Shown one piece after another: positions 33,637-42,663 of a stretch of DNA of 64,000 bases; the first letter of the stretch is position 1, and the number at the start of each line of letters is the position of its first letter. Below the pieces are notes generated by a model, which worked only from the letters and a program-made list of their open reading frames with translations, was not told where the DNA came from and ran no database searches. The DNA lies in the NCBI RefSeq assembly GCF_003474385.1, contig NZ_QUCY01000006.1:1-64000 (forward strand). Reading direction: 5' to 3'. Position numbers and translations under genes: made by a program. The DNA comes from Senegalimassilia sp003474385 (lineage in GTDB: Bacteria; Actinomycetota; Coriobacteriia; Coriobacteriales; Eggerthellaceae).

Positions 33637-35406
33637 CTATTCGGCCTTCTCGACGAACAAGCCGGCGAAGGCGTTCAGGTTATTGCCCCAACGACGCTGC
33701 GCGCCCTTGGCGAAGGTCAGCGCCTCGGAGAGCGCCTCCAGCGAGATGTCGCGGCGCTCGCCGGTGGAGCGGCGCTTGATCTCGACCTTGCCCTCGGCAA
33801 GGCCGCGCTTGCCCATGACGATCTGCAGCGGCCAGCCCATCAGGTCGGCCTCGGCGAACTTCACGCCCGCGCGCTCCTTGCGGTCGTCGATGACCACTTC
33901 CAGACCCAGGCCCGCCAGCTCCTCGGCCAGCTTCTCGGCAGCGGGCTGCACCAGGTCGTCGCCGGTGGCGAGCGGCAGGATGCACACGTGCGCCGGAGCC
34001 ACGGACATCGGCCAGATCATGCCGTTCTCGTCGTTATGCTGCTCGATGATAGCGGCCAGGGTACGGGACACGCCCACGCCGTAGCAACCCATGATGAACG
34101 GCTGCTCCTTGCCGTCCTTGTTCATGAAGGTGGCGTTCATGGCACGAGAGTACTTGTCGCCGAGCTGGAACACCTGCGCGACCTCGATGCCGCGTGCGCC
34201 CTTGAGCTCCATACCGCACTTCGGGCAGCAGTCGCCGGGCTTGACGGTGATGATATCGGCCCACTGATCGACCTTGAAGTCCTTGCCAAGCTGCGCGCCC
34301 ACGTAGTGATAACCGTCCTCGTTTGCGCCGACGACCCACTTCGGCACCGCCTTCAGGCTGTTTGCCGCGATGACGAAGGCGCCCTCGGGCAGGCCGACCG
34401 GGCCCATGGAGCCCTTGTGCAGGCCGTAGGCCTCCATATCGTCATCGGTGAGGATGGTGAAGCCGCCGGCGGCGCGGGCGGCCTTCTCCTCGTTCACCTC
34501 ATGGTCGCCGGGGACGAACAGCACGACGAGCTTGCCCTCGTCGTTCTTGCCGGAAAGCGCCTTCACGGTGGAGGATTCCGGAATACCCAGGAACTCGGCG
34601 AGCTCGGCGATGGTGTGCACGCCGGGCGTGGCCACCTTCTGCATCTCGGGCACGTCGTAGACCGTGGGGCGAGCCAGGCCCTCGCCCACCTCGTCGCTTG
34701 CGGCGTAACCGCAATCGCAGTACACGAGCGCGGACTCGCCGGCTTCGGCAAGCGCATGGAACTCACAGGTGACCGCGCCGCCGATCTGGCCGGCATCGGC
34801 CTGCACGGGACGGAACTCAAGGCCGCAACGCGCGCAGATGCGCTCGTACGCCGCGTACATCCTGTCGTACTCCTCCTGCAGCGATTTCTGCGTGTCATGG
34901 AAGCTGTAGCCGTCCTTCATGACGAACTCGCGGCTGCGCAGCAGGCCGAAGCGCGGGCGGATCTCGTCGCGGAACTTCGTCTGGATCTGATACATGTTCA
35001 GCGGCAGCTGCTTGTAAGAGCGCAGCTCGGCGCGCACGAGCGCGGTGATAAGCTCCTCGTGGGTGGGGCCGAGGCAGAACTCGTGGTCGTGACGGTCGTT
35101 GAGGCGCATGCGCTCGGGGCCGTACGCATCGGCGCGGCCGGACTCCTGCCACAGCTCCTCGGGTTGCAGCATGGGCATGCGGATCTCCTGGGCGCCGCAT
35201 GCGTCCATCTCCTCGCGCACGATGTTCTCGATCTTGGTCAGCACGCGCTTGCCCAGGGGCAGAAACGTGTAGATGCCGGCAGCGGTCTTGCGGATGAAGC
35301 CGGCGCGCAGCAGCAGCTTATGGCTGGCGATCTCGGCATCGGTGGGATCTTCCTTGAGCGTGGGAGCGTACAGGGCGTTCATGCGCGTGATGTTGGCGTT
35401 GTTCAT
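33637..35406 (-). CDS. proS: proline--tRNA ligase
   Basis: Class II synthetase for tRNA-Pro, bacterial type; 589 aa. The class II core shows the RPRFGLLRSREFVMKDGYSFH segment (motif 2 region). An editing INS domain occupies about residues 220-400, and MGCYGVGVSRTLAAIIE is motif 3. The C-terminal anticodon-binding domain ends the protein. It follows ispG without any gap. The stop lies about 20 bp from the assembly gap, so the 3' flank is unknown. Confidence 0.97.
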   Translation of the reverse strand: MNNANITRMNALYAPTLKEDPTDAEIASHKLLLRAGFIRKTAAGIYTFLPLGKRVLTKIENIVREEMDACGAQEIRMPMLQPEELWQESGRADAYGPERMRLNDRHDHEFCLGPTHEELITALVRAELRSYKQLPLNMYQIQTKFRDEIRPRFGLLRSREFVMKDGYSFHDTQKSLQEEYDRMYAAYERICARCGLEFRPVQADAGQIGGAVTCEFHALAEAGESALVYCDCGYAASDEVGEGLARPTVYDVPEMQKVATPGVHTIAELAEFLGIPESSTVKALSGKNDEGKLVVLFVPGDHEVNEEKAARAAGGFTILTDDDMEAYGLHKGSMGPVGLPEGAFVIAANSLKAVPKWVVGANEDGYHYVGAQLGKDFKVDQWADIITVKPGDCCPKCGMELKGARGIEVAQVFQLGDKYSRAMNATFMNKDGKEQPFIMGCYGVGVSRTLAAIIEQHNDENGMIWPMSVAPAHVCILPLATGDDLVQPAAEKLAEELAGLGLEVVIDDRKERAGVKFAEADLMGWPLQIVMGKRGLAEGKVEIKRRSTGERRDISLEALSEALTFAKGAQRRWGNNLNAFAGLFVEKAE

Positions 35407-36543
35407 TTACAGGTCCTTTATCTCTTCCAGTAAAGCGTCGACGATGGCGCCTTCTTCCACTTTTCGAACGGTTTGGCCGTGGCGGAACACCACGCCCACG
35501 CCCTTGCCGCAGGCCACGCCGATGTCGGCGTCGGCGGCCTCGCCCGGCCCGTTGACGACGCAGCCCATGACGGCCACCTTCAACGGCTTATCCAGGTCGG
35601 CGATGCGCCGCTCCACTTCCTGCGCCAGCCCGATCAGGTCGACCTGGCACCTTCCGCAGGTGGGGCAGCTGATCAGCTCGGGGTTGCGGCGGCGCAGGTC
35701 GAGCGCGCCGAGCAGCGACCAGCAGGCGCGCATTTCCGTGACCGGGTCGTCGGTGAGCGAGATGCGCATGGTGTCCCCGATGCCCTGCTCGAGCAGAATG
35801 CCCAGGCCGGAAGCGCTTTTGATGACGCCTTGGAACGTGGTGCCCGCCTCGGTGACGCCGATATGCAGTGGGATATGCGGGATCTCGCGTGCCAGTTTGC
35901 GGTACGTGCGCACCGTGGTCATGACATCGTGGGCCTTTGCGCTGACCACCAGGTCGTGAAAGCCGCGGCCTTCGCAGTATTCCACATACTGGCGCGCGGA
36001 GGCGGCCAGCTTCTCGGGAAGCGAAAGATCGTTGCGCTCGGCCAGCGCCTGGTCGAGCGAGCCGGCGTTCACGCCGATGCGGATGGGAATGCCTGCCTGC
36101 CCGGCGGCGTCGAGCACGGCATCGGTTTTCGCCAAGCCGCCGATGTTGCCGGGATTGATGCGCAGCTTCGCCGCGCCGCGGCGCGCCGCCTCGATGGCGA
36201 TGGTCGCATCGAAGTGCACGTCGGCCACGACGGGCAAAGGCGATTCCTCGCACACGGCCTGGAACGTGTCCAGGCAGCTGCGGCGCGGAACGGCCATGCG
36301 CACGACCTCGCAGCCGGCATCGGCCAGCTGCTGGATCTGCGCGAGGTTGGCCTGCGCGTCATCGGCCGGGGCGTTGAGCATGGACTGCACCACCACGGGA
36401 GCGCCACCGCCAAGCGCCACGTTACCCACGTGCACCTGGCGCGTTTTCTGATTGGGACGCATAGCGTCCTGCGGCAACGGGCAAGCCGCGGCCCCCGAAG
36501 GAGCCGCGGCGCACGCGTTGCCCATGTTCTCATTAGTTTCCAT
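35407..36543 (-). CDS. ispG: 4-hydroxy-3-methylbut-2-en-1-yl diphosphate synthase
   Basis: Fe-S enzyme of the MEP isoprenoid pathway, converting MEcPP to HMBPP; 378 aa from the ATG at 36543. The TIM-barrel domain (VVQSMLNAPADD, RINPGNIGG) is followed by the C-terminal cluster domain with SCPTCGRC and, later, CVVNGPGEA, giving the cysteines of the [4Fe-4S] cluster. The start is uncertain: no good ribosome site lies before 36543, and MRPNQK about 25 codons in is preceded by AGGA. proS begins right after its stop. Confidence 0.94.
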   Translation of the reverse strand: METNENMGNACAAAPSGAAACPLPQDAMRPNQKTRQVHVGNVALGGGAPVVVQSMLNAPADDAQANLAQIQQLADAGCEVVRMAVPRRSCLDTFQAVCEESPLPVVADVHFDATIAIEAARRGAAKLRINPGNIGGLAKTDAVLDAAGQAGIPIRIGVNAGSLDQALAERNDLSLPEKLAASARQYVEYCEGRGFHDLVVSAKAHDVMTTVRTYRKLAREIPHIPLHIGVTEAGTTFQGVIKSASGLGILLEQGIGDTMRISLTDDPVTEMRACWSLLGALDLRRRNPELISCPTCGRCQVDLIGLAQEVERRIADLDKPLKVAVMGCVVNGPGEAADADIGVACGKGVGVVFRHGQTVRKVEEGAIVDALLEEIKDL

Positions 36544-36609
36544 AGCGGCTATTCTACCAGCGTAGCGCCCCTCGTTGGCGAAACGTATACAAGCAACAGG
36601 CGAAGAAAA

Positions 36610-36641
36610 AGCCGGCAAGGGGGCGAGCACCCTGCCGGCTT
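36610..36641 (-). terminator. intrinsic terminator after the M50 protease gene
   Basis: AGCCGGCAAGG pairs with CCTGCCGGCTT around the centre GGGCGAGCAC. On the minus strand TTTTTCTTC follows. It lies between the M50 protease stop and ispG, so ispG-proS may need its own promoter or read-through. Confidence 0.8.
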
Positions 36642-36671
36642 ACGCGATACACGGGACGGAAGTGTAGCCTC

Positions 36672-37817
36672 CTATTGCCCAAAGAACGTCCCCGAGATGA
36701 TGCGCTGCACATCCTGATTGACCATGACCAGGAAAAACATCAGGAACAATGCCATGCCGGCGGCGCTCATGGCGTTCATGGCGCGCATGGAGACCACCTT
36801 GTTCGACAGCTTCTGGAACACCTCGACGACGAAGCGGCCGCCGTCGAGCGGCGGGATGGGCAGCAGGTTCATGATGCCCAGCGATACCGAGATCATGGCC
36901 ATGAACTGCATGAACGGCACCAAGCCCGCATCGGCGAACTGCTTCGACATCACGGCGATGCCCACCACCGAAGACGAATCCGACACCGTTTGCGCCGCTG
37001 TTGCCGGGTTGAACAGGTCTGCAACCGCCTGCACGACCATACCGATGTACGTGAAGCCCGCCACGATGGCGCGACCCGGGTCCACCGTCATGTGCGTCAC
37101 CTCGCCCGATTGCATCCGCACATCGAAGCCTATGACGCTGAACAGCACCACGAACACCAGCATGGCGAACAGCAGGTTAACCGCGATGCCCGCCAGCAAG
37201 ATGACCGAGCGCTTCCAAAACGGCAGGCTGCGGTATTGCTGCCGATACTCGCTCTCGAACAGCGCATGGGCATCCTCGACCGGGCGCGCCTGCCCCTCGG
37301 CATAGCGTTGCGGCGCGGGCTTGCCTGCTTCAAGCGCCACGCAAATCTGCTTCTTGGATGGGATGGCCTCTGCGGCGCGATACGTGTTGTACTCGTCCTT
37401 CTTCGTGGGACCGGTGCAGCTTCCCCAGTCCACCAGCTCATCGAGCGCCTTGAGCGCATCCTCATCGGGAATGCCGCAATCGCGGGCGATATCCTCCATG
37501 TTCGCCGTACCCCGATGGTACAGCGCCGCCAGCACCGGCTCCAGATGCGGGCTCATCTCGCCCGGCTCCATGCCGCACACGCGTGCATAACCGCCCAGCA
37601 AGATGGGCGTGACGCCGAACTTCGTACCCCATTTCTTGAAGCCGATGTTGGGGCCCGGCATGCCCAGCATGAACTCGGTGACGCGCACGCCAAAGGCGCG
37701 CGACGCCAGATAGTGGCCGCCTTCGTGGATGACCACCAGAATACCCAGCACGATGGTGCAGTACAAGATCATGAGGATGACGTTCAACAACGGGCTCCTT
37801 GCCTTAGCTGCGGACAT
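36672..37817 (-). CDS. M50 site-2 metalloprotease, PDZ-less with inserted winged-helix-like region
   Basis: Intramembrane zinc protease of the RseP/S2P family; 381 aa. The zinc motif HEGGH is at residues 31-35 in the first membrane helix, GGYARVCGMEPGE follows, and the third zinc ligand lies in PPLDGG (324-326). Two things depart from RseP: only about 20 residues lie between membrane helices at 230-250, leaving no room for a PDZ domain; and an insert of about 110 residues (89-198) precedes the second helix. Its part HLEPVLAALYHRGTANMEDIARDCGI... reads like a winged helix. Its place between dxr and ispG is the normal one for this family. The substrate is unknown. Confidence 0.88.
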   Translation of the reverse strand: MSAAKARSPLLNVILMILYCTIVLGILVVIHEGGHYLASRAFGVRVTEFMLGMPGPNIGFKKWGTKFGVTPILLGGYARVCGMEPGEMSPHLEPVLAALYHRGTANMEDIARDCGIPDEDALKALDELVDWGSCTGPTKKDEYNTYRAAEAIPSKKQICVALEAGKPAPQRYAEGQARPVEDAHALFESEYRQQYRSLPFWKRSVILLAGIAVNLLFAMLVFVVLFSVIGFDVRMQSGEVTHMTVDPGRAIVAGFTYIGMVVQAVADLFNPATAAQTVSDSSSVVGIAVMSKQFADAGLVPFMQFMAMISVSLGIMNLLPIPPLDGGRFVVEVFQKLSNKVVSMRAMNAMSAAGMALFLMFFLVMVNQDVQRIISGTFFGQ

Positions 37818-37879
37818 ACGACGAAGCGGGACTTCGCTTGACAGCCCCGCGCGTTGGAATCCGTCTCATTATAAAAAGA

Positions 37880-37907
37880 GGTTCCGCCCCGTTACCGAAG
37901 CGGAACC
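37880..37907 (-). terminator. intrinsic terminator after dxr
   Basis: GGTTCCGC (37880-37887) pairs with GCGGAACC (37900-37907). On the minus strand TCTTTTTAT follows. It lies between dxr and the M50 protease gene. Confidence 0.8.
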
Positions 37908-37945
37908 ATAACCACACGATGCACGCTATTGACAGCGTGCGAACC

Positions 37946-39160
37946 TTAACGCACCGACTTGCGGGCGGTTTCGCGGGCCCATGCGTCAAGCGCCTGCAGC
38001 TGCTCGAGGCTTTCCACCTTCTGCACGCCCTCGCGCTCGTGCGCGTCCATGACGGCCTCCACGCACTCGGCGATGCCCAGGTAGCTGCCCTGCTCCGCCA
38101 AAAACGCCGCCACCGCCACCTCGTTGGCGGCGTTCATGACGCACGGCAGCGTTCCGCCAACGCCGCCGGCGTGGCGGGCAAGTTCCAAGCAGCGGAACGT
38201 GTCGGTGTCGGCCGGGGCGAACTCCAGGCTTCCCAGCTTGGTGAAATCCAAGGGCTCGACGGGCGCTTCCCAGCGCTGCGGATAGCTGAGCGCGAACTGG
38301 ATGGGAATGCGCATATCGGTGGTGCCCAGATGCGCCTTCACGCTGCCGTCGGTGAACTCCACCATGGAGTGGATGGCGCTTTGCGGTTGGACAACCACGC
38401 TGATCTTGTCGTAGGGCATGTTGAACAGATGATGCGCCTCAATGACCTCCAAGCCCTTGTTCATAAGCGTGGACGAATCGATGGAGATCTTCGCGCCCAT
38501 GTTCCACGTGGGATGGTTCAGCGCCTGAGCAGGGGTGATGCCCTCAAGATCGGCGCGCTTCCTGCCACGGAACGGGCCGCCAGAGGCCGTAACCCACAAG
38601 CGGGAGACCTCTCGCTCGGATTCGCCCAGCAGGCATTGGTAAATGGCACCGTGCTCGGAGTCGATGGGCATGAGGGCGCCCGCCGGGCCCACCGCGGGGG
38701 CCGTGCCCGCCGTGCGACGCTGCGCATCCACCTGCGCCGCCAGTGGCATGATCAAATCGCCGCCCACCACCAGGCTTTCCTTGTTCGCCAATGCAAGGAC
38801 CTTGCCCGCACGCAGCGTTTCGTAGCTTGCGCGCAAGCCGGCAGCGCCTACCAGCGCGTTGACCACCACGTCCGCCTCGGGCAGACGCACCAGGTCCACC
38901 ACGGCGTCCATGCCGAAACCCCACACGCCTTGGGCGCCGGCCTGCTCGCGCACCTCGGACGCGATCGACTGGTCTGCCAAGCGCTCATCGCCCACGGCAA
39001 GGTTGCGCACGTTATGGGCGCGCGCCTGCGCAAGCATATCGCCTACGCGCGTGTTCACCGCCAAGCCGACGATCTCCAGCTCGTCGGAATGCTGCCGAAC
39101 CACGTCGACCGTTTGCGTCCCGATGGAGCCCGTGGAGCCGAGAACAACGATGCGTTTCAT
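37946..39160 (-). CDS. dxr: 1-deoxy-D-xylulose 5-phosphate reductoisomerase
   Basis: Second enzyme of the MEP isoprenoid pathway, using NADPH and a divalent metal; 404 aa. The NADPH-binding motif VLGSTGSIGTQTVDVV opens the protein; NKESLVVGGD, the metal region SEHGAIYQCL and the SGGPFRGR loop follow. The C-terminal helical domain holds the NAANEVAVAAFL segment. It is part of the cluster that supplies undecaprenyl phosphate through uppS. Confidence 0.96.
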   Translation of the reverse strand: MKRIVVLGSTGSIGTQTVDVVRQHSDELEIVGLAVNTRVGDMLAQARAHNVRNLAVGDERLADQSIASEVREQAGAQGVWGFGMDAVVDLVRLPEADVVVNALVGAAGLRASYETLRAGKVLALANKESLVVGGDLIMPLAAQVDAQRRTAGTAPAVGPAGALMPIDSEHGAIYQCLLGESEREVSRLWVTASGGPFRGRKRADLEGITPAQALNHPTWNMGAKISIDSSTLMNKGLEVIEAHHLFNMPYDKISVVVQPQSAIHSMVEFTDGSVKAHLGTTDMRIPIQFALSYPQRWEAPVEPLDFTKLGSLEFAPADTDTFRCLELARHAGGVGGTLPCVMNAANEVAVAAFLAEQGSYLGIAECVEAVMDAHEREGVQKVESLEQLQALDAWARETARKSVR

Positions 39161-39190
39161 GAAAGCCTCCGATCATCTGCGAATACAACT

Positions 39191-39219
39191 CGAGCCAACG
39201 CCGCAAGAACGTTGGCTCG
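39191..39219. other. hairpin between cdsA and dxr
   Basis: CGAGCCAACG pairs with CGTTGGCTCG around a 9-nt loop. No T run follows on the minus strand, so it is more likely an mRNA stabiliser or processing site than a terminator. Confidence 0.45.
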
Positions 39220-39225
39220 TTCGAT

Positions 39226-40152
39226 TTACCAGCTAAAGGGGATGCACCCGCCCGCCACCAACAAGATGGCAGAGGCGACCGCCACTAAAAACAGGCTGTC
39301 GCAACGGTCGAGCAGGCCGCCATGGCCCGGCAGCAGCTTGCCGGAATCCTTGAAGCCCACGTTGCGCTTGATGCGGCTTTCGGCCAAATCGCCGAGCACG
39401 CCGCACAGGCCGCTGATCACGCCGAACGCCATTGCCATGGGAATGCCCAGGTTCAGCCCGGGGATAAGCGTGAACAGGCACCAGAACAGCGCCGACCCAA
39501 CCAAGCCTGCGAAAAAGCCCTCCCAGCTTTTCTTCGGCGACACGCGCGGCGCCAGCTTATGCTTGCCGAACTTGCTGCCGACCAGGTAGGCGAAAGAGTC
39601 GTTCGCCCACACGCTGAAGAAGATGCCGAGCACCAACACGCCGCCCCACGGATGCGGCAGCGCCTGGCGAACCACCACCAAGCCGGAAAGCAGCATGCCG
39701 CAATACGCCGCGCCGAAGAAGCTGACGCCCACATCGGGGATACGCGCGCGCATCCAGAACACATACCACACGATAAGCGCCAGCAACAGCACGAGACTGA
39801 CCATAAGCGCGCCCGACAACCCGAAGAAGTGCACGCTGAGCGGATAGAGCGCCGCCGCCACGATGCCGAGCATCTCGTTTGGCAGCTTCGCATCGGCGCG
39901 CAGCATGTAGTAGAACTCCCCCGCGCATACCGCAGCGGTGGCGGACAGCAAGGCCAGCGTGGTCCATTCGCTCGCAAGGATGCACAGCACGGAGACGGTA
40001 ACGTATATGAACCCCGTGCGGAAACGAACCTGCAGGTCAGAAGCGTTCTTGAACTTCTGCGGCGTTTTCCGGTACGCGAAATCCTTCAAGCGCTCGCCGC
40101 GCGAGCGCTCTTCCGCGCACCGCTGCTCGCCGCCTTGCGGATCCTCGGACAT
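39226..40152 (-). CDS. cdsA: phosphatidate cytidylyltransferase
   Basis: Makes CDP-diacylglycerol for phospholipid synthesis in the membrane; 308 aa with about eight membrane segments. The family signature near the C-terminus reads SRIKRNVGFKDSGKLLPGHGG followed by LLDRCDS. A charged N-terminal extension of about 45 residues precedes the first helix. It begins directly after the uppS stop, so the two are coupled. Confidence 0.94.
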   Translation of the reverse strand: MSEDPQGGEQRCAEERSRGERLKDFAYRKTPQKFKNASDLQVRFRTGFIYVTVSVLCILASEWTTLALLSATAAVCAGEFYYMLRADAKLPNEMLGIVAAALYPLSVHFFGLSGALMVSLVLLLALIVWYVFWMRARIPDVGVSFFGAAYCGMLLSGLVVVRQALPHPWGGVLVLGIFFSVWANDSFAYLVGSKFGKHKLAPRVSPKKSWEGFFAGLVGSALFWCLFTLIPGLNLGIPMAMAFGVISGLCGVLGDLAESRIKRNVGFKDSGKLLPGHGGLLDRCDSLFLVAVASAILLVAGGCIPFSW

Positions 40153-40935
40153 CTATTTCACCGCCCCGAAGCGCCTATCTCGGGATTGGAACTCCAGCAG
40201 ACAGCGCAATAACTCGTAGCGGTCGAAATCAGGCCAGAGCACGTCGGTGGCCACGAACTCGGAATAGGCGACCTGCCACAGCAGGTAGTTCGACAGGCGC
40301 ATCTCGCCGGACGTGCGGATGACCACTTCAGGGTCGGGGATGCCGACCGTGTACAACCCCTCGGCGAACTCGGCCTCCGTCAGCGGCGCGGTGGGGTCGC
40401 CTCCCTCGGCCGCCGTTGCCAGCGCCCGGCGCACGCACGCCTCGGCGGCATGCAGAATCTCCTGCCGCGAGCCGTAGTTCACCGCAACGACCAAGGTCAT
40501 GCCCGTGTTGCCACGCGTTTTCAGCCATGCTTCCTCGAAAGCCTCGCGCGTTTCGGCGGGCAAGGCCGAAAGGTCGCCGATGGTGCGCACGCGCACGTTC
40601 TCCTCATGCAGGCCATCGACCTCGGCCAGCATGGTCTTGGCGAACAGGTCCATCAGGCCAACGACCTCTTCCTGAGGGCGCTTCCAGTTCTCCGTGGAGA
40701 ACGAATAGATGGTCAGATAGCGAACACCCAGGTCGGAGGCACACCGAATGGTCTCGCGCACCGCCTCGATGCCGGCCTTGTGGCCCTTCAGGCGATTCAG
40801 CGCGCGCTTCTTCGCCCAACGGCCGTTGCCGTCCATGATAACGGCGACATGCTCGGGGATCGCCCGTGGGTCGAGGGCAGCAGGGTCCAGGCCCTTGGGC
40901 GGATTCGGGAATATGTAATCAAGCGTCTTGTTCAT
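40153..40935 (-). CDS. uppS: isoprenyl transferase (undecaprenyl diphosphate synthase)
   Basis: Cis-prenyltransferase that makes the C55 carrier lipid for cell-wall synthesis; 260 aa from the ATG at 40935, which has AGAGG 7 nt before it. The frame is open 73 codons further upstream without similarity. The catalytic aspartate lies in VAVIMDGNGRWAKKR, and the late motif RTSGEMRLSNYLLWQ with EFVATDVLWPDF binds isopentenyl diphosphate. Confidence 0.96.
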   Translation of the reverse strand: MNKTLDYIFPNPPKGLDPAALDPRAIPEHVAVIMDGNGRWAKKRALNRLKGHKAGIEAVRETIRCASDLGVRYLTIYSFSTENWKRPQEEVVGLMDLFAKTMLAEVDGLHEENVRVRTIGDLSALPAETREAFEEAWLKTRGNTGMTLVVAVNYGSRQEILHAAEACVRRALATAAEGGDPTAPLTEAEFAEGLYTVGIPDPEVVIRTSGEMRLSNYLLWQVAYSEFVATDVLWPDFDRYELLRCLLEFQSRDRRFGAVK

Positions 40936-40956
40936 GGGCAGCCTCTTACATAAGGG

Positions 40957-40989
40957 AAAAGCCAACCGGCGGGGAAACCGCCGGCTGGC
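40957..40989 (-). terminator. intrinsic terminator/attenuator between frr and uppS
   Basis: GCCAACCGGCGG (40961-40972) pairs with CCGCCGGCTGGC (40978-40989) with one mismatch. On the minus strand TTTTCCC follows. It sits about 25 bp before the uppS start. Confidence 0.65.
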
Positions 40990-41019
40990 ACTAGGGAAAC
41001 GCTCATAAGAGCCGGATGG

Positions 41020-41047
41020 CGCAACCCGGTTGCGAACCAGGGTTGCG
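41020..41047. other. hairpin in the frr-uppS gap
   Basis: CGCAACCC (41020-41027) pairs with GGGTTGCG (41040-41047) around 12 nt. The 276-bp gap between frr and uppS holds three such hairpins and no gene. Confidence 0.4.
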
Positions 41048-41187
41048 AGGAGATCGGAGATGCGTTGGACGAAAGCAGGAGCCGCTCCCCCATCGTCGAC
41101 CCGGCCGCGCAGACTGGCAGTAGCCAGCCGCGCCCACACAAGCCATGAGCGCACGATGCGCCAGGACCCGCAGCTCCGAGCAACGGA

Positions 41188-41203
41188 TTCGCCGGCAGGC
41201 GAA
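41188..41203 (-). other. stop-proximal hairpin after frr
   Basis: TTCGCC (41188-41193) pairs with GGCGAA (41198-41203) around GGCA, 8 bp beyond the frr stop. No T run follows. The same loop and inner pairs recur 4 bp after the ECF S-component stop. Confidence 0.45.
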
Positions 41204-41211
41204 CGCCGCTC

Positions 41212-41769
41212 CTAGATCTCCATGACCTCGGCTTCCTTCTTCTTGAACACCGCGTCGACTTCGGCGACGTACTTGTCAGTGAGCTTCTGGATCTCAGCCT
41301 CGGCGCGGCGCTGCTCGTCCTCGGGAAGGTTGTCTTCCTTGACGGACTTGGCAACGTGGCTGTTGCCGTCGCGGCGGGCGTTGCGGATGGCCACGCGGGC
41401 CTCCTCGGCGTACTCCTTGCACTGCTTCACGAGCTCGCGGCGGCGATCCTCGGTGAGCGCGGGGAACGGCAGGCGGATGACCGAGCCGTCGTTGTTCGGC
41501 GTGACGCCCAGGTCGCTTTCCATGATGGCGTGCTCGATGGCACCCAGGACGCCCTTGTCCCAAGGCTCGATGACCAGCATATGAGCGTCGGGCGTTTTCA
41601 CGCCCGCCATCTGGTTGATGGGCGTGGGGACGCCGTAGTAGTCCACCTTGATGCGGTCGAGCACCATGGCGTTGGCGCGGCCCGTGCGAACGGTGCCGAA
41701 GGCGTTGTGCAGGCCGTTCACGGCGCGCTGCATCTTCTCCTCGGTTTCAAGCATGATCTCGTCGATCAT
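41212..41769 (-). CDS. frr: ribosome recycling factor
   Basis: Splits post-termination ribosomes together with EF-G; 185 aa, the usual length. Typical segments are MERAVNGL-like AVNGLHNAFGTVRTGRAN, VIEPWDKG, NNDGSVIRLPFPALTEDRRRELVKQ and the C-terminal coiled coil (ADVDAVFKKKEAEV-like). It lies 54 bp after pyrH, the conserved order. Confidence 0.97.
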   Translation of the reverse strand: MIDEIMLETEEKMQRAVNGLHNAFGTVRTGRANAMVLDRIKVDYYGVPTPINQMAGVKTPDAHMLVIEPWDKGVLGAIEHAIMESDLGVTPNNDGSVIRLPFPALTEDRRRELVKQCKEYAEEARVAIRNARRDGNSHVAKSVKEDNLPEDEQRRAEAEIQKLTDKYVAEVDAVFKKKEAEVMEI

Positions 41770-41823
41770 TTCGGTTCCTTTCCCTTGAGCGCCCGCCCTG
41801 CCCGGGCGACGCGGAAGACGTTA

Positions 41824-42540
41824 CTACTCTACGGTGGTTCCGACGTCCTCGCCCTTCAGCGCACGGGCGATGTTGCCCTGCACCGTGAGGTCGAACACGA
41901 TCATGGGAACCTTGTTGTCCATGCACAGGCTGGTGGCCGTGGAGTCCATGACATTGAGCCCCTGCGAGAGAACCTCCATGTAGCTGATGCGATCGTAGCG
42001 CTTCGCATCGGGGTTCTTCACGGGGTCGGAATCGTAGACGCCATCGACCTTCGTGGCCTTCATGAGCACGTCGACGTCCAGCTCGCAGGCGCGCAGCGCC
42101 GCGGTGGTGTCGGTGGTGAAGTAGGGGTTGCCCGTGCCGGCGGCCAGGATGACCACGCGGCCCTTCTCCATGTGGCGGATGGCGCGGCGACGGATGTAGG
42201 GCTCGGACACTTCCTGCATGTTGATGGCGCTCTGCACGCGGCTGAAGATGCCGTGGCGCTCGAAGGCGTCCTGCAGCGCCAGCGCGTTCATGACCGTGGC
42301 CAGCATGCCGATGTAGTCCGCCTGGGCGCGGTCCATGCCGTCGGTTGCGCCGGAGACGCCGCGGAAGATGTTGCCGCCGCCCACCACGATGGCAAGCTGG
42401 ACGCCATCATGCACCACGTCGGCGATCTCGTCGGCCAGGGAATCGACCACCTTCGGATCGATGCCGTAACCAAGGTCGCCTGCCAGCGCCTCGCCGGACA
42501 ACTTCAGCAGCACGCGCTTGTATCGGTATTCCTCGGCCAT
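41824..42540 (-). CDS. pyrH: uridylate kinase
   Basis: Hexameric UMP kinase of pyrimidine nucleotide synthesis; 238 aa from the ATG at 42540, preceded by GGGAGG at 7 nt. The open frame extends 35 codons upstream without similarity. RVLLKLSGEALAGD, AIVVGGGNIFRG and AAGTGNPYFTTDTTAALRA are family signatures. First gene of the cluster pyrH-frr-uppS-cdsA-dxr. Confidence 0.97.
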   Translation of the reverse strand: MAEEYRYKRVLLKLSGEALAGDLGYGIDPKVVDSLADEIADVVHDGVQLAIVVGGGNIFRGVSGATDGMDRAQADYIGMLATVMNALALQDAFERHGIFSRVQSAINMQEVSEPYIRRRAIRHMEKGRVVILAAGTGNPYFTTDTTAALRACELDVDVLMKATKVDGVYDSDPVKNPDAKRYDRISYMEVLSQGLNVMDSTATSLCMDNKVPMIVFDLTVQGNIARALKGEDVGTTVE

Positions 42541-42598
42541 ATGCAACCTCCCGGTTAAATCGTAAAGCGTTTTAAGCTTCCCTATCTTACCTGAAAAC

Positions 42599-42630
42599 GG
42601 AAACGGCCGCCCATCGGGGCAGCCGTTTCC
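42599..42630 (-). terminator. hairpin terminator after the cystine transporter gene
   Basis: GGAAACGGC (42599-42607) pairs with GCCGTTTCC (42622-42630). On the minus strand GTTTTC follows. It lies about 33 bp past the transporter stop and before pyrH. Confidence 0.6.
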
Positions 42631-42663
42631 AGGCTTTTCACGCAAAGGACAAACGAGCAGGGG

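Noticed and set aside
33601..35433. 610-codon plus-strand frame running through the N gap
   Set aside because: It covers proS in antisense and depends on reading through unknown bases.
40936..41154. Extended N-terminus of uppS (73 extra residues)
   Set aside because: The stretch holds a terminator-like hairpin and lacks family similarity; the ATG at 40935 has a good AGAGG site.
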